Assembly (NCBI RefSeq): GCF_014651855.1
Contig: NZ_BMXR01000002.1
Location: 1-64,000 of the forward strand
Length of the DNA: 64,000 nt
Reading direction: 5' to 3'
Source: Saccharospirillum salsuginis
Lineage (GTDB): Bacteria > Pseudomonadota > Gammaproteobacteria > Pseudomonadales > Natronospirillaceae
Shown here: positions 54,507 to 63,433 of the stretch, piece by piece
Position numbering within the stretch: position 1 is the first letter of the stretch
How the letters are laid out: each line of letters begins with the position of its first letter
Translations under genes and position numbers: made by a program
Notes under the pieces: generated by a model
What the model was told of the DNA's origin: nothing
The model's database searches: none
Seen by the model: only the letters and a program-made list of their open reading frames with translations

Positions 54507-54531
54507 AAAAGCCCCCGGCGGAACCGGGGGC
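54507..54531 (-). terminator. Rho-independent terminator on the minus strand
   Basis: On the minus strand GCCCCCGG, a short loop, CCGGGGGC and TTTT. It ends the large exported-protein gene. Confidence 0.75.
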
Positions 54532-54541
54532 CGGGGGGGCT

Positions 54542-56674
54542 TCAGTTGCGGGTGTAGCGCATCAGTGTGGCTTCACCGTCGAAGTTGTACAGGCAATAGA
54601 ATCCGCCGTCGGATTCGCCCAGGACGGTGCATTCGTAGCTTTCCGCCTCGACGTCGGTCCACTCGGCGTCACAGCTGTCGCGGCTCTGCTCGCGAACGAC
54701 CGCCTGGGACAGGCTGGCGCCTTCCTGCTCCCATTCGTATTCGATGCGGTAGAGGTCGCACTGACCGGCGCCGTCCTGTTCGGTGTAGGCACCGGTACCG
54801 TCGCTCTTGAAGGTCTCCTGGCCGGAGCCGAACCAGCTGCAGTCGTAGTCGAGCGTCTCGGTGGTGTAGGTACCGCTCTCGACCGTGACACGGGTGTTGT
54901 CTGCCGCCTGGACATCGACGTCGATCAGCGCTTCCCAACCGCGATCGGTATAGTCGTCCTGGTAGGTCAGCTCCATCGGCAGTTGGGCGAGCTGGATCAC
55001 GCCGGCGTATACATCGCTGCAGTTGCCGTCCGGTGAGAACTCGCTCAGGCCGGCCGCATTGGGCATCGTATCCAGGGCATCCAGCGCCGCCTGCCCGAAA
55101 CGCTGGTAGTTGAAGGCCGCCGAGGTGACGCCCCGGGTGTTCAGCGCTTCACTGGCCAGGGTGTCGGCCGCGGACTTGGCCGGGTCGCCGGTATAGACCA
55201 CCAGGTGTTTGCCTTTGATGGCCGCGTACACGGTCGGGCTCGGCAGCGGTGTCGGCACCTGAACAGCGTCGCCGTTGCTCGGGATGCTCAAACCGGCCAT
55301 GCCCGGCACGCTGGTGGTGATCAGGCCGGCGATGGTTTCCGGGCTTTCCGCGCTCAGGCTGATCAGGGCGGAACCGGTGATTCCGGCCGGGCTGGATGGG
55401 TCGGCTTCGACCGAGTACAGCGCCGCGCCGATGCCCTTGACGCCCTGGGCCATGCCGCTGGCCATACCCAGCATAGCCGGGTTGGTGGATTGGGCTTGCG
55501 TCTGCAGGTCGATCAGCTGCTGACATTCGAAGTCGGCGTTGGTGAACTGGGTCCACAGGGCCGTGGCTACCGGAGCCAGCTTGTTCACGTCGAGACCGAG
55601 GGCCAGGGCGAACAGCTTGTCCGAGGCGTCGCCGGCGTAGTCGGGCAGGGAACCGGACAGCTTCTGCAGCTCACCGGTGACCTGGCTGTTGTTGATTTCC
55701 CAGATCAGTCGCACGCTCTGGCTCAGGGTGTCGCCGCTGACTTCCAGGGCATTGTTGCCGGCGACCAGACGGGGCGCCTGACGCGCCAGATCGACGATTT
55801 CGGCGCGGCAGGTGGCGTCGAGCGAACCGCCGGCGTCGGCCATGACGTCCGGTGCCAGGCGGGACAGGTCGCGGCCGAATGCGGTGTTTTCCGGTTGCAG
55901 GATGCTTTCGACCACATTGGCGATGTCGATGAACATGCGGGTCTTTTCGTCGAAGCCGTAGGTCTCACCCAAAGCGTCCCAGGTGCCGGCGTCGGCCATG
56001 GACTGCTCGATGTCAGACAAGCCCAGTCGACGGGCCATCATGTCCTGGGTGTCCTGGCCGTTGAACAGAGACACGGTGGCGACCCCTTCATTGACGGCAA
56101 CCGCCAGGTCGGCCGACAGTTCTTCTCCCGGAGGTGTCAGCCGCCACAGTTGAACGGAAACCCCGTCGACCTCGGTGGTGCGTGACTCGGCGCCGCTTTC
56201 GGTTTCGGCGTCGGACAGCAGGGTGCGGAAGGCTTCCTCGTCTTCCAGGGCGAAACGGACGACCGGCATGGCTCCGTCCAGGAAGAACAGGGCGGCGCCG
56301 TCTTCCTTCATGCCATAGCGGTCCATAAGGGCCTGGTAGCCGTCCGACAGATGGGTCATGTAGTCGTCGAGCCACCAGACGAACAGCGCCATCGCCGGGG
56401 AGTCCAGGTCGGCCTCGGATTCGAGCAGGGTTTTCAGATCGCGAATGTCCGACTCGGTGTACGGCATCATCATGTTGTCGCTGAACCGGCCCATCCGGCT
56501 GTCCGCGTGGCCGGCGGCGAAGATCGGGGTATCGGCGGGAACGGTTTCCAGCATGGCTTCCAGGGTGTTCTCGTCATTCGAGAACAGGCCGAACAAATCG
56601 AAGGCCGAGGCCGGGGTGGCGATGGCCGCCGTCAGCGAGGCGGCCAGGGCAAAGCGGGTCAGGTGTCCTTTCAT
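54542..56674 (-). CDS. Large exported protein of unknown function
   Basis: 710 residues. A signal peptide (LAASLTAAIATPASAFDLF) indicates export. The mature protein is acidic with long stretches of helical and beta pattern (TPIFAAGHADSRMGRFSDNM, LRLIWEIN-type strands, GITGSALISLSAESPETIAG) and a C-terminal region with several cysteines (DYDCSWFGSGQE, DSCDAEWTDVEAESYECTV) that may form disulfides. No family recognised; some DUF3352-like features are possible. The ATG at 56674 is chosen because GGAG lies eight bases upstream; ATG 56686 is less likely. Confidence 0.72.
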   Translation of the reverse strand: MKGHLTRFALAASLTAAIATPASAFDLFGLFSNDENTLEAMLETVPADTPIFAAGHADSRMGRFSDNMMMPYTESDIRDLKTLLESEADLDSPAMALFVWWLDDYMTHLSDGYQALMDRYGMKEDGAALFFLDGAMPVVRFALEDEEAFRTLLSDAETESGAESRTTEVDGVSVQLWRLTPPGEELSADLAVAVNEGVATVSLFNGQDTQDMMARRLGLSDIEQSMADAGTWDALGETYGFDEKTRMFIDIANVVESILQPENTAFGRDLSRLAPDVMADAGGSLDATCRAEIVDLARQAPRLVAGNNALEVSGDTLSQSVRLIWEINNSQVTGELQKLSGSLPDYAGDASDKLFALALGLDVNKLAPVATALWTQFTNADFECQQLIDLQTQAQSTNPAMLGMASGMAQGVKGIGAALYSVEADPSSPAGITGSALISLSAESPETIAGLITTSVPGMAGLSIPSNGDAVQVPTPLPSPTVYAAIKGKHLVVYTGDPAKSAADTLASEALNTRGVTSAAFNYQRFGQAALDALDTMPNAAGLSEFSPDGNCSDVYAGVIQLAQLPMELTYQDDYTDRGWEALIDVDVQAADNTRVTVESGTYTTETLDYDCSWFGSGQETFKSDGTGAYTEQDGAGQCDLYRIEYEWEQEGASLSQAVVREQSRDSCDAEWTDVEAESYECTVLGESDGGFYCLYNFDGEATLMRYTRN

Positions 56675-56870
56675 CCAGGGCTCCATCTTTCGGTTGATAT
56701 ACTGCCGTTTGGGCCGTCTAAGCGGCTCGTCCACGGTGCGAAAGCGGGCATTGTATCAGCAGATTTGCACGCTTGCCTCAGTCCTGGATCACAGACGGCA
56801 CAGTTTACAGGGTTGAAGCATCGGGAGGCTGTCTCCATTGATTTATTCGAATCCGTTATGAGGTTTTGCG

Positions 56871-57461
56871 ATGTGGGATGACCGATATGCCGGTGACGAC
56901 TATGTCTACGGCACCGAACCCAACGACTATCTTCGACGACAGGCGGACCTGTTCGCCGACGGCGCGCGTGTGCTGTGTCTCGCCGAGGGGGAGGGCCGCA
57001 ATGCCGTTTATCTGGCGCAGCGCGGATTGAATGTCACCGCCGTGGACAGCTCACCGGTGGGGTTGGCCAAGGCCGGGCGCCTGGCCGATTCCCGCGGTGT
57101 CTCGATCCGAATCGAGGAGGCGGACCTGGCCGATTATTCGCTCGGACATGAACAATGGGACGGCATCGTATCCATCTTCTGCCACCTGCCGCCCGATGCC
57201 CGCCGGCGCCTGCACCAACAGGTGTTCGCCGCACTGAAACCCGGCGGCCTGTTCGTTCTCGAAGCCTATCGTCCGGAACAGCTGGAGCTGGGGACCGGCG
57301 GACCGCCGAACGCCGATCTGATGATGACCGAGGCCGAACTGCGGACCGAACTCGAAGGGCTTCACCTGGATGAGATTCAGTCGGTCGAACGCCCGGTGAT
57401 CGAAGGCCGGGGACACACCGGGATGGGCGCCGTCGTCCAGGTGCTGGGCCTCAAGGTCTGA
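56871..57461 (+). CDS. Class I SAM-dependent methyltransferase
   Basis: 196 residues. VLCLAEGEGRNAVYLAQRGL is the SAM-binding motif I (with LAEGEG in place of the usual DxGxG), VTAVDSSPVGLAKA the acidic loop, and WDGIVSIFCHLPPDARRRLH the later strand. The pattern resembles TehB/thiopurine-methyltransferase-like proteins active on small toxic molecules such as tellurite, but the substrate is unknown. Divergent from the large exported-protein gene. Confidence 0.9.
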   Translation: MWDDRYAGDDYVYGTEPNDYLRRQADLFADGARVLCLAEGEGRNAVYLAQRGLNVTAVDSSPVGLAKAGRLADSRGVSIRIEEADLADYSLGHEQWDGIVSIFCHLPPDARRRLHQQVFAALKPGGLFVLEAYRPEQLELGTGGPPNADLMMTEAELRTELEGLHLDEIQSVERPVIEGRGHTGMGAVVQVLGLKV

Positions 57462-57789
57462 GAACGCTTGCGCGGATCACCGCCTCGGTGCACACTTTCA
57501 GGTCTGGAGCGCAGGCTCCGGACCCATTCCAGAAAAGGAGAGCCATTATGACAGCCATCATTCACACCGCTTCGCCGATTGCCGTATCGGCAGGCCGGGT
57601 ATAAGGCGCGCTCGCTCTCCCCAGTCCTAAGTTCTTCGACCTCCGTCGAAGGCCTCCAAGGAGTGTAACGCTCCACCCCGCCTGTCCTGACGTTCGATAA
57701 AGACTCGGGTGCGCCGCAGTGGTGTGCCCGGGAACCGATTGTCCCGGGTCATGCCGTGTCATGGCCCGGACCCAGTAAAGGACAGACCG
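57462..57789 (+). promoter_or_regulatory. Structured leader of the RsgA-type gene
   Basis: Between the methyltransferase stop and the GTPase start. It holds hairpins CTGGAGC/GCTCCGG (about 57504-57521), TTCGAC/GTCGAA (57633-57650), GGAG/CTCC (57660-57674) and CCCGGGA/TCCCGGG (57727-57748), plus an 18-codon ORF with a strong ribosome site. No terminator T-run was seen. A regulated leader is inferred. Confidence 0.5.
57548..57604 (+). CDS. Possible 18-residue leader peptide
   Basis: ATG 57548 follows AAAAGGAG with a seven-base spacing, an almost ideal ribosome site. It encodes MTAIIHTASPIAVSAGRV and stops at TAA 57602. It lies about 185 bases before the RsgA-type gene in a hairpin-rich leader. 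No known leader peptide recognised. Translation is inferred from the ribosome site only. Confidence 0.45.
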   Translation: MTAIIHTASPIAVSAGRV

Positions 57790-58860
57790 ATGTCATCATC
57801 GCATTACTCGCTGGCCGAACTCGGCTGGCACCCCGTATTCATGCAACAACTGTCTCTGGACGACCTGGAACAGGGCCGGGCGGCGCGTGTCGCGGCCGTC
57901 CATCGCGATCGACTGATCGTATTGACCGAGGCCGGTGAACAGGCGCTCGACCTGACCGGTCAATGGCTGCAAGCCACCCCGGATGAACGCCCCACCGTGG
58001 GCGACTGGCTCTGGCTGTATGACGACGCTTCGCGGCCGATGCGAATGCTGGAGCGCCAGAGCCTGGTGAAGCGGACCGCGTCCGGCAGCAATCCCAAACC
58101 GCAGTTGATCGCGGCCAATCTCGACACCCTGTTCGTTGTCTCCTCGTGCAACGCCGATTTCAATCCGTCGCGTCTGGAGCGCTATCTGGCGCTGGCGTTC
58201 AGTGCCGGTGTCGACCCGGTGATGGTGCTGACCAAGGCGGACCGGTGTGACGACCCCGAGGCCTACCGCCAGCGCGCCCAGAGCATCCGTACCGATGTGC
58301 CGGTGGTGGTGCTCAACGCGCTGGACGACGGTATTCGGGAGGCCCTGTCGCCCTGGCTGTTGGCCGGCCGGACCCTGGCCTTCGTCGGCTCCTCCGGGGT
58401 CGGCAAGTCGACGCTGACCAACACCCTGATGGGTCGGGAAGACCAGGCCACCCGGGCGATCCGCGAGGACGACGCCAAGGGGCGCCACACCACCACGTCC
58501 CGCCAGTTGGTGCGGTTGCCGGGTGGCGCCTGGGTGATGGACACGCCCGGCATGCGCGAACTGCGCCTGGGCGATGCCACCGAGGGCGTGCACCGGCTGT
58601 TCGACGACCTCGATGAGTTGGCGGGTCAATGCCGATTCAACGACTGTCATCATCAGGGCGATGACGGCTGTGCGCTGGAAGCGGCGGTCGAGGCCGGCGA
58701 ACTGGAACCGCGCCGCTTGCAGAGTTACCTGAAGCTGTTGCGCGAGACCGAGCGCGCGTCCCGAACCGCCTGGCAACAGCGCGAGAAATGGAAGTCGTTC
58801 GGCAAGATGGCGCGCCGGGTGCAGCGGGAAAAGCAGGCACGCAGCGGCCGGATGGAGTGA
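57790..58860 (+). CDS. rsgA: Ribosome-associated GTPase, RsgA (YjeQ/YloQ) type
   Basis: 356 residues. N-terminal OB fold, then a circularly permuted GTPase: LTKADRCD (G4), VGSSGVGKSTL (G1), DTPGMRELRL (G3). A zinc knuckle follows, CRFNDCHHQGDDGC, as in RsgA. It helps mature the 30S subunit. Sequence is less canonical than housekeeping RsgA near orn; it may be a second paralogue. AAAGGA precedes ATG 57790. The leader with a tiny ORF suggests translational control. Confidence 0.88.
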   Translation: MSSSHYSLAELGWHPVFMQQLSLDDLEQGRAARVAAVHRDRLIVLTEAGEQALDLTGQWLQATPDERPTVGDWLWLYDDASRPMRMLERQSLVKRTASGSNPKPQLIAANLDTLFVVSSCNADFNPSRLERYLALAFSAGVDPVMVLTKADRCDDPEAYRQRAQSIRTDVPVVVLNALDDGIREALSPWLLAGRTLAFVGSSGVGKSTLTNTLMGREDQATRAIREDDAKGRHTTTSRQLVRLPGGAWVMDTPGMRELRLGDATEGVHRLFDDLDELAGQCRFNDCHHQGDDGCALEAAVEAGELEPRRLQSYLKLLRETERASRTAWQQREKWKSFGKMARRVQREKQARSGRME

Positions 58861-59240
58861 TTCGGAACGGTCCGTTTTGTCATGGAAACGTCACGGCTTC
58901 ACGCCACACTCGGGTGTAAGGTGGAGCCCTGGCCGGCCGAATCTTCGACAGAAACCTGGCCGGCCGAGCATCGACCGAAAGTGGCCCGAACGGGTAGCGT
59001 TGACAGGCCTGGCGAGGCGTGAAAGTAAGACGAAAAAATGCTTTACATCCCGCAACGCTGCGCTAAAGTGATCGCTGTTAAAGATTTTCGCAATACTTAT
59101 AAGCAAGACCCGGTGAGACTTTGCAGTTCCCCTGAAAAGGTTGCGCGTAAGTAGACGTTATCTTTACCCGGCGGCGTAAGCTCGGGTTGCCCGGGCCAGT
59201 GGCGCCACATTGTTAAAACGCGTCCTTCAGGAGATCGCAC
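58861..59240. other. Promoter and leader of second csp gene
   Basis: No gene. Contains two near-identical 27-base tandem units beginning CCTGGCCGGCCGA (58928 and 58955), AT-rich promoter-like sequence at about 59025-59100, and a long leader to the csp start with a strong AGGAG site. Confidence 0.55.
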
Positions 59241-59447
59241 ATGTCCGTACAAACCGGCAAAGTAAAATGGTTCAACGAGACCAAGGGTTTTGGCTTCATC
59301 GAAGTGGAAGGCGGCAAAGACGTCTTTGTACACTTCAGTGCCATCAAGGGTGACGGCTTCCGTACCCTGGCTGAAGGCCAAGCCGTTCAGTTCACCATCA
59401 CCGAAGGTCAGAAAGGCCCGCAAGCCTCCGACGTTGAAGTGATCTGA
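59241..59447 (+). CDS. Cold-shock protein, CspA family (second copy)
   Basis: 68 residues: [20 protein letters not shown] and DVFVHFSAI contain RNP1 and RNP2. Similar in length and sequence to the copy at 22442 but not identical, so it is a paralogue. It binds single-stranded nucleic acid. CAGGAG precedes the ATG; a strong terminator follows. The long upstream leader fits cold regulation. Confidence 0.97.
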   Translation: MSVQTGKVKWFNETKGFGFIEVEGGKDVFVHFSAIKGDGFRTLAEGQAVQFTITEGQKGPQASDVEVI

Positions 59448-59472
59448 ATCCTCCGGGATTCAAGCGAACATC

Positions 59473-59500
59473 AAAAAGCCGCCTCTAGGGCGGCTTTTTT
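59473..59500. terminator. Rho-independent terminator after csp
   Basis: AAAAA, GCCGCC, TCTA, GGGCGGC and six T: a classical hairpin, also readable on the minus strand. Confidence 0.93.
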
Positions 59501-59565
59501 GTGGGTATCTGTCCGGGGCAGTGGTCTGGCTCGACTGCAGGTTGCTGGTTCCGTGGCTGGGTTCG

Positions 59566-59678
59566 CCCCTGAGGCGGGGGTAGCCCTCCCTGGGGCCGCC
59601 GTGAATCCGTCCATGGAGGCTTGACGGCAGCATCCTTGCTGCCCACATCCCCTGGGAGGGCTACCCCCGCCTCAGGGG
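59566..59678 (+). repeat. Cruciform repeat family, copy D
   Basis: Arms of 30 bases (59566-59595 and 59649-59678) with one mismatch, starting CCCCTGAGGCGGGGG. Inner hairpin GGCAGC/GCTGCC. The core reads GTGAATCCGTCCATGG, GGCTTGACGGC and ACATCCCC in plus orientation. Confidence 0.9.
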
Positions 59679-59745
59679 CTGTCTGCCGTGCCAGTCCCCA
59701 CCCCCTAAGAAGAGGGATAAAATTGTGACCAGAGGATAGTGACTA

Positions 59746-59860
59746 GCGCCGGATGCCAGGTAGACCCATACGGGGATGTCGGCAGCCATGGATGGCTGCC
59801 GCCAAGCCCCCATGGACGGGTTCACGGCGACCCCGTATGGGTCTACCTGGTATCCGGTGC
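59746..59860 (-). repeat. Cruciform repeat family, copy E
   Basis: Arms of 30 bases (59746-59775 and 59831-59860), starting GCGCCGGATGCCAGG. The only two non-Watson-Crick positions would be G-U pairs in RNA. Inner hairpin GGCAGCCAT/ATGGCTGCC. Minus orientation, facing copy D. Confidence 0.9.
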
Positions 59861-59897
59861 GGGTTATACCACTGAAGTACGACCGCCGAATCTTGGT

Positions 59898-61223
59898 TCA
59901 GGAATTGATCGGCCGAATGGCCTTTGAATTGCTGATGCCCTGGCTGTCGGCATCCAGCTCCAGTTGCTTCTCGATCCAGTTTTCGAGCCGCTTGAGCGCG
60001 CCCTGTTGCTGCTGGAAGAAGAGGTAGGCGCGCTGCCCGAAGGTATCGCGCAGGTCCTGGGATTTGAGCAGGCCGATCAGGCGTTTGCTCAGCTCCTGGG
60101 TGTCCTCGACAATCACGGCGCTGTGGTCTTTGGCCATGGCGTCGACGATGGACTGGAAGTTGAAATAGCTTGGCCCCATCAGCACCGGTCGCGCCAGGGC
60201 CGCCGGCTCGATCGGGTTATGGCCGCCGCCGCCGTTCAGGGTGTTGCCGATGAAAGCGGCCTGGGCGGCACCGTAGAACAGCATCAGTTCGCCCAGGGTG
60301 TCGGCCAGGAAGACGGCGTCGGTCTTGCGCGGTTTCTGGATGCGGCTGCGCCGGCTGTAGCGCCAGCGGTGCTGGTCTAGCAGGTCGGCGACGGTGTCGA
60401 AACGGTCCGGGTGGCGCGGCACCAGGATCAGCAGTGCATCGGGCAACTGCGTGCGGACGGCCTTGTGCACCTCCAGAACCTGTTCATCCTCGCCGGTGTG
60501 GGTACTGGCGGCCACCCAGACGGGGCGACCGTGCAATTGCCGGCGGTATTGTTCGATGCGACTGTGCAGTTCCGACGTCAGCGGCAGGTCGAATTTGATC
60601 GAGCCGGTCACTTCCAGCCGACCCTGTTCCACGCCCAGTTCGTGAAAGCGTTCGGCGTCCGGCGCGTACTGGGCAGCGATGCCGGTCAGGCTGTTCAGCA
60701 TCGGCTGGGTCAGCCAGCGCAGCTTGCGGTAGCCGCGCATGGATTTGATCGACAGCCGGCCGTTGGCCAGCATGACGGGAACCTTGGCTTTATTGCAGTG
60801 GTGCACCAGGTTGGGCCAGAGTTCGGTTTCCATGATGACCAGGGCACGCGGTTTCAGTGTGCGCACCAGGCGTTTCTGGACGTGCGGCAGGTCCCAGGGC
60901 AGGTAGGCGTGATACACCCGGTCGTCGAACTGGGCGCGGACCGTGTCCGAGCCGGTCGGGGTCATGGTGGTGACCAGGACCGGGATGTCCGGGTGGCGTT
61001 CCAGCCAGCGTTCGATCAGCGGACGGGCCGCGATGGTTTCGCCGACGCTGACCGTGTGCACCCAGAGCATGCCTTCCGGCATTTTGGGCCAATGGCCGAA
61101 GCGTTCCCCGATTCGTTTGCGATAGGCGGGCAGTTTTCGGCCGCGCAGCCAGACCCGCACCAGTACCGCCGGCACCAGCAGGTAGAACAGCAGGGAATAA
61201 AAGTGACGGGCCAGGGTCTTCAT
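59898..61223 (-). CDS. waaA: Kdo transferase (3-deoxy-D-manno-octulosonic acid transferase)
   Basis: 441 residues. An N-terminal hydrophobic segment (LLFYLLVPAVLVRVW) anchors it to the inner membrane. LWVHTVSVGETIAARPLIER, METELWPNLVHHC, and GNTLNGGGGHNPIEPAALAR are the donor- and acceptor-binding parts of GT30 enzymes. It attaches Kdo to lipid A. ATG 61223 overlaps the hemW stop (ATGA), so both are coupled; a GTG at 61232 is an alternative. Confidence 0.96.
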   Translation of the reverse strand: MKTLARHFYSLLFYLLVPAVLVRVWLRGRKLPAYRKRIGERFGHWPKMPEGMLWVHTVSVGETIAARPLIERWLERHPDIPVLVTTMTPTGSDTVRAQFDDRVYHAYLPWDLPHVQKRLVRTLKPRALVIMETELWPNLVHHCNKAKVPVMLANGRLSIKSMRGYRKLRWLTQPMLNSLTGIAAQYAPDAERFHELGVEQGRLEVTGSIKFDLPLTSELHSRIEQYRRQLHGRPVWVAASTHTGEDEQVLEVHKAVRTQLPDALLILVPRHPDRFDTVADLLDQHRWRYSRRSRIQKPRKTDAVFLADTLGELMLFYGAAQAAFIGNTLNGGGGHNPIEPAALARPVLMGPSYFNFQSIVDAMAKDHSAVIVEDTQELSKRLIGLLKSQDLRDTFGQRAYLFFQQQQGALKRLENWIEKQLELDADSQGISNSKAIRPINS

Positions 61224-62377
61224 GCCAACCACTCGGCGAGGATGTCATTCAAGTATAGAAAACCCTGAGGCGTTGTGCTCAGTCGACCGCTGTGAATTTG
61301 AAGCAGTCCACGTTCGATCTGGCTGTCCACTGTCGGTTTTATATCACTGTAAGGCAGGCCGGTCGCGGCTTCGAAGTCCGCCTGCGGCATGCCGTCGACC
61401 AGACGCAGGGTGTTGATGAAATAATCGAACGGACGATCCTCCGACGTGACCGTTTCCTCGTGACGCACCAGTAACCGGTCCCGGTTCAGGTAGTCTTTGG
61501 GCAGCCGGGTTTTACGCGTGCGCACGATGCGGACCGGTTCCCGATCGGTCGCCGGCCAGGTGACCTTGCCGTGGGCGCCCGGCCCGATGCCGAGATAGTC
61601 GCCATAACCCCAGTAGTTCAGGTTGTGCCGGCAGGCCAGGCCCGGACGGGCATAGGCCGATACTTCATACTGGCGGTAGCCGGCGTCCGCCAGTCGTGCC
61701 TCACCGGCTTCCTGAATCGCCCAGAGGGTATCGTCCCGGGGCAGCACCGGTGGCTGGCGGTAGAATTCGGTGTTCGGTTCGATGGTCAGCTGATACCAGC
61801 TCAGATGGGTGGGCGACAGGTCGATGGCCTGTTCGAGGTCGTCCAGCGCTTCGGTCTCGGTTTGGTCCGGCAAACCATGCATCAGGTCGATATTGAAGTT
61901 GTCGAAACCGACGGCGCGGGCCCTGTCCACGGCGTGCCGGGCCTGGCCGGGGTCGTGGATGCGACCCAGGCGCTGCAGGTGGTGTGCCTGGAAACTCTGT
62001 ACGCCGACCGACAACCGGTTCACACCGGCCGCGCGAAAGCCCTTGAAGCGACTCTCGTCCACGGTGCCCGGATTGGCTTCGAGGGTGATCTCGCAGTCCG
62101 GCGCGAACCCCAGTCGCTGATCCAGCCGCTCCAGGATCGCGCCGATGGCGTCCGGCGACAACAGGCTGGGCGTACCGCCCCCGAAGAAGACGGACGTGAC
62201 CGGCCGGCCCTGAGCCAACGGGCTGTCCTGGTCGAGGTCCTCGAACAGACGGGTCAGATACTCGGCCTCGGGGATGAGCTCCGGATCCAGCGCGTGGGAA
62301 TTGAAGTCGCAATAGGGGCATTTGCGCACGCACCAGGGCACGTGCACATAAACGGACAGCGGCCGTTGCACGGTCAT
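61220..62377 (-). CDS. hemW: Heme chaperone HemW (radical SAM, HemN-like)
   Basis: 385 residues. [10 protein letters not shown] is the CxxxCxxC iron-sulfur motif; [14 protein letters not shown] and [18 protein letters not shown] are typical of HemW, which lacks the residues of true coproporphyrinogen dehydrogenase and hands heme to targets. The ATG at 62377 overlaps the rdgB stop; an open frame further upstream is not used. Confidence 0.94.
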   Translation of the reverse strand: MTVQRPLSVYVHVPWCVRKCPYCDFNSHALDPELIPEAEYLTRLFEDLDQDSPLAQGRPVTSVFFGGGTPSLLSPDAIGAILERLDQRLGFAPDCEITLEANPGTVDESRFKGFRAAGVNRLSVGVQSFQAHHLQRLGRIHDPGQARHAVDRARAVGFDNFNIDLMHGLPDQTETEALDDLEQAIDLSPTHLSWYQLTIEPNTEFYRQPPVLPRDDTLWAIQEAGEARLADAGYRQYEVSAYARPGLACRHNLNYWGYGDYLGIGPGAHGKVTWPATDREPVRIVRTRKTRLPKDYLNRDRLLVRHEETVTSEDRPFDYFINTLRLVDGMPQADFEAATGLPYSDIKPTVDSQIERGLLQIHSGRLSTTPQGFLYLNDILAEWLA

Positions 62378-62985
62378 GAGGTCAGCCGTTGCTCCAGCAA
62401 CGGCAGGAAGGCGGCCATGGCCTGGCCGCGATGCGATAGGCGGTTTTTGACCTCGGGCGCCAGTTCCGCCGCCGTGCAACCCTGGTCGGGCACGTAGAAA
62501 ATGGGGTCGTAGCCGAAACCGTCCTCGCCGACCGGTTGGGTCAGGATGACGCCTTCCCAGCTGCGCTGGACGATCAGCGGGGTCGGGTCCTGGGCGTGGC
62601 GCATAAACGCGAGCACGCACTGGAATCGAGCGGTGCGTTCGGCTTCCGGGACGTCTTTCAACTCGTTCAACACCCGCTCGATGTTGGCGGTGTCATTGTG
62701 CTCGCCGCCGATCAGCGCCGAGTACCGGGCACTGTAAATACCCGGCGCACCGTTCAGGGCGTCGATCTCCAGGCCCGAATCGTCCGCAAGCGCAGGCAGG
62801 CCCGTGGCCTCGGCGGCGTGGCGGGCCTTGAGAATGGCGTTCTCGATGAAGCTCAGGCCGGTCTCGTCGGCGTCGACCACACCCAGCTCTTTCTGCGGCA
62901 CCACCTCGATATCGAGCGGTTCCAGAAGGCGGCCGAATTCCCGTAACTTACCGGCGTTGCCGGAGGCCAGCACCCATTGGCTCAT
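62374..62985 (-). CDS. rdgB: dITP/XTP pyrophosphatase RdgB
   Basis: 203 residues. [33 protein letters not shown] and [16 protein letters not shown], with SHRGQAM near the end, match the Ham1/RdgB family. It removes non-canonical purine triphosphates such as dITP and XTP. The start overlaps the DUF4426 stop (ATGA) and the stop overlaps hemW, so it is translationally coupled on both sides. Confidence 0.96.
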   Translation of the reverse strand: MSQWVLASGNAGKLREFGRLLEPLDIEVVPQKELGVVDADETGLSFIENAILKARHAAEATGLPALADDSGLEIDALNGAPGIYSARYSALIGGEHNDTANIERVLNELKDVPEAERTARFQCVLAFMRHAQDPTPLIVQRSWEGVILTQPVGEDGFGYDPIFYVPDQGCTAAELAPEVKNRLSHRGQAMAAFLPLLEQRLTS

Positions 62986-63428
62986 TCACCTTCCTCCCAC
63001 ATTTCCTGACTGAAGCTGTATTCGAAGACGGGTTCGTCCGGCAGGTCGACGGTGACGTCGAACCAGAGCATTTCGCGGTCGTCGATGCGCACCTGGCCCA
63101 GGTGATAGATGGCGTTCTGCTCACGCACCACCTCCAGATCCACATCCTGCGCCTGGCCGATCAGGTTGCGCACCCGCACCGAGACATCGGCTTCGACTGG
63201 CGTGGCCACGCCATCGGGTTGTTGTTCGAGCACGGACAGATTGATCAGCGCCATTCGGCCGGAGCGCTGCAGGCCGTACTGGCTGGCGATCTCCGGAGAC
63301 AGGTTGGTGCTGTTGAGCACGATGTAATGCAACTCGTGCCCGCGAAATTCCACTTTCTGTTCCGCATGGGCCAGACCCAGTGTCATGGCCAGGCCGAGCA
63401 GCAGCATCGCGGCGCGATGGATTCTCAT
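62982..63428 (-). CDS. DUF4426 exported protein
   Basis: 148 residues. Signal peptide ([19 protein letters not shown]), then a beta-rich domain: [35 protein letters not shown] and [12 protein letters not shown]. It is conserved between metW and rdgB in Pseudomonas and relatives; function unknown, possibly a periplasmic chaperone-like or binding protein. The ATG at 63428 follows GAGGTGA; a GTG at 63437 is less likely. Confidence 0.88.
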   Translation of the reverse strand: MRIHRAAMLLLGLAMTLGLAHAEQKVEFRGHELHYIVLNSTNLSPEIASQYGLQRSGRMALINLSVLEQQPDGVATPVEADVSVRVRNLIGQAQDVDLEVVREQNAIYHLGQVRIDDREMLWFDVTVDLPDEPVFEYSFSQEMWEEGE

Positions 63429-63433
63429 GATGC

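Larger units (their letters stand above)
59448..59897. other. Intergenic stretch with terminator and repeat copies D and E
   Basis: No gene between csp and waaA. Contains the csp terminator and two neighbouring, oppositely oriented repeat elements with about 70 bases between them. Confidence 0.7.

Noticed and set aside
61220..62620. Longer version of hemW starting at 62620
   Set aside because: It would overlap rdgB by over 240 bases; family similarity and the ATGA overlap place the start at 62377.
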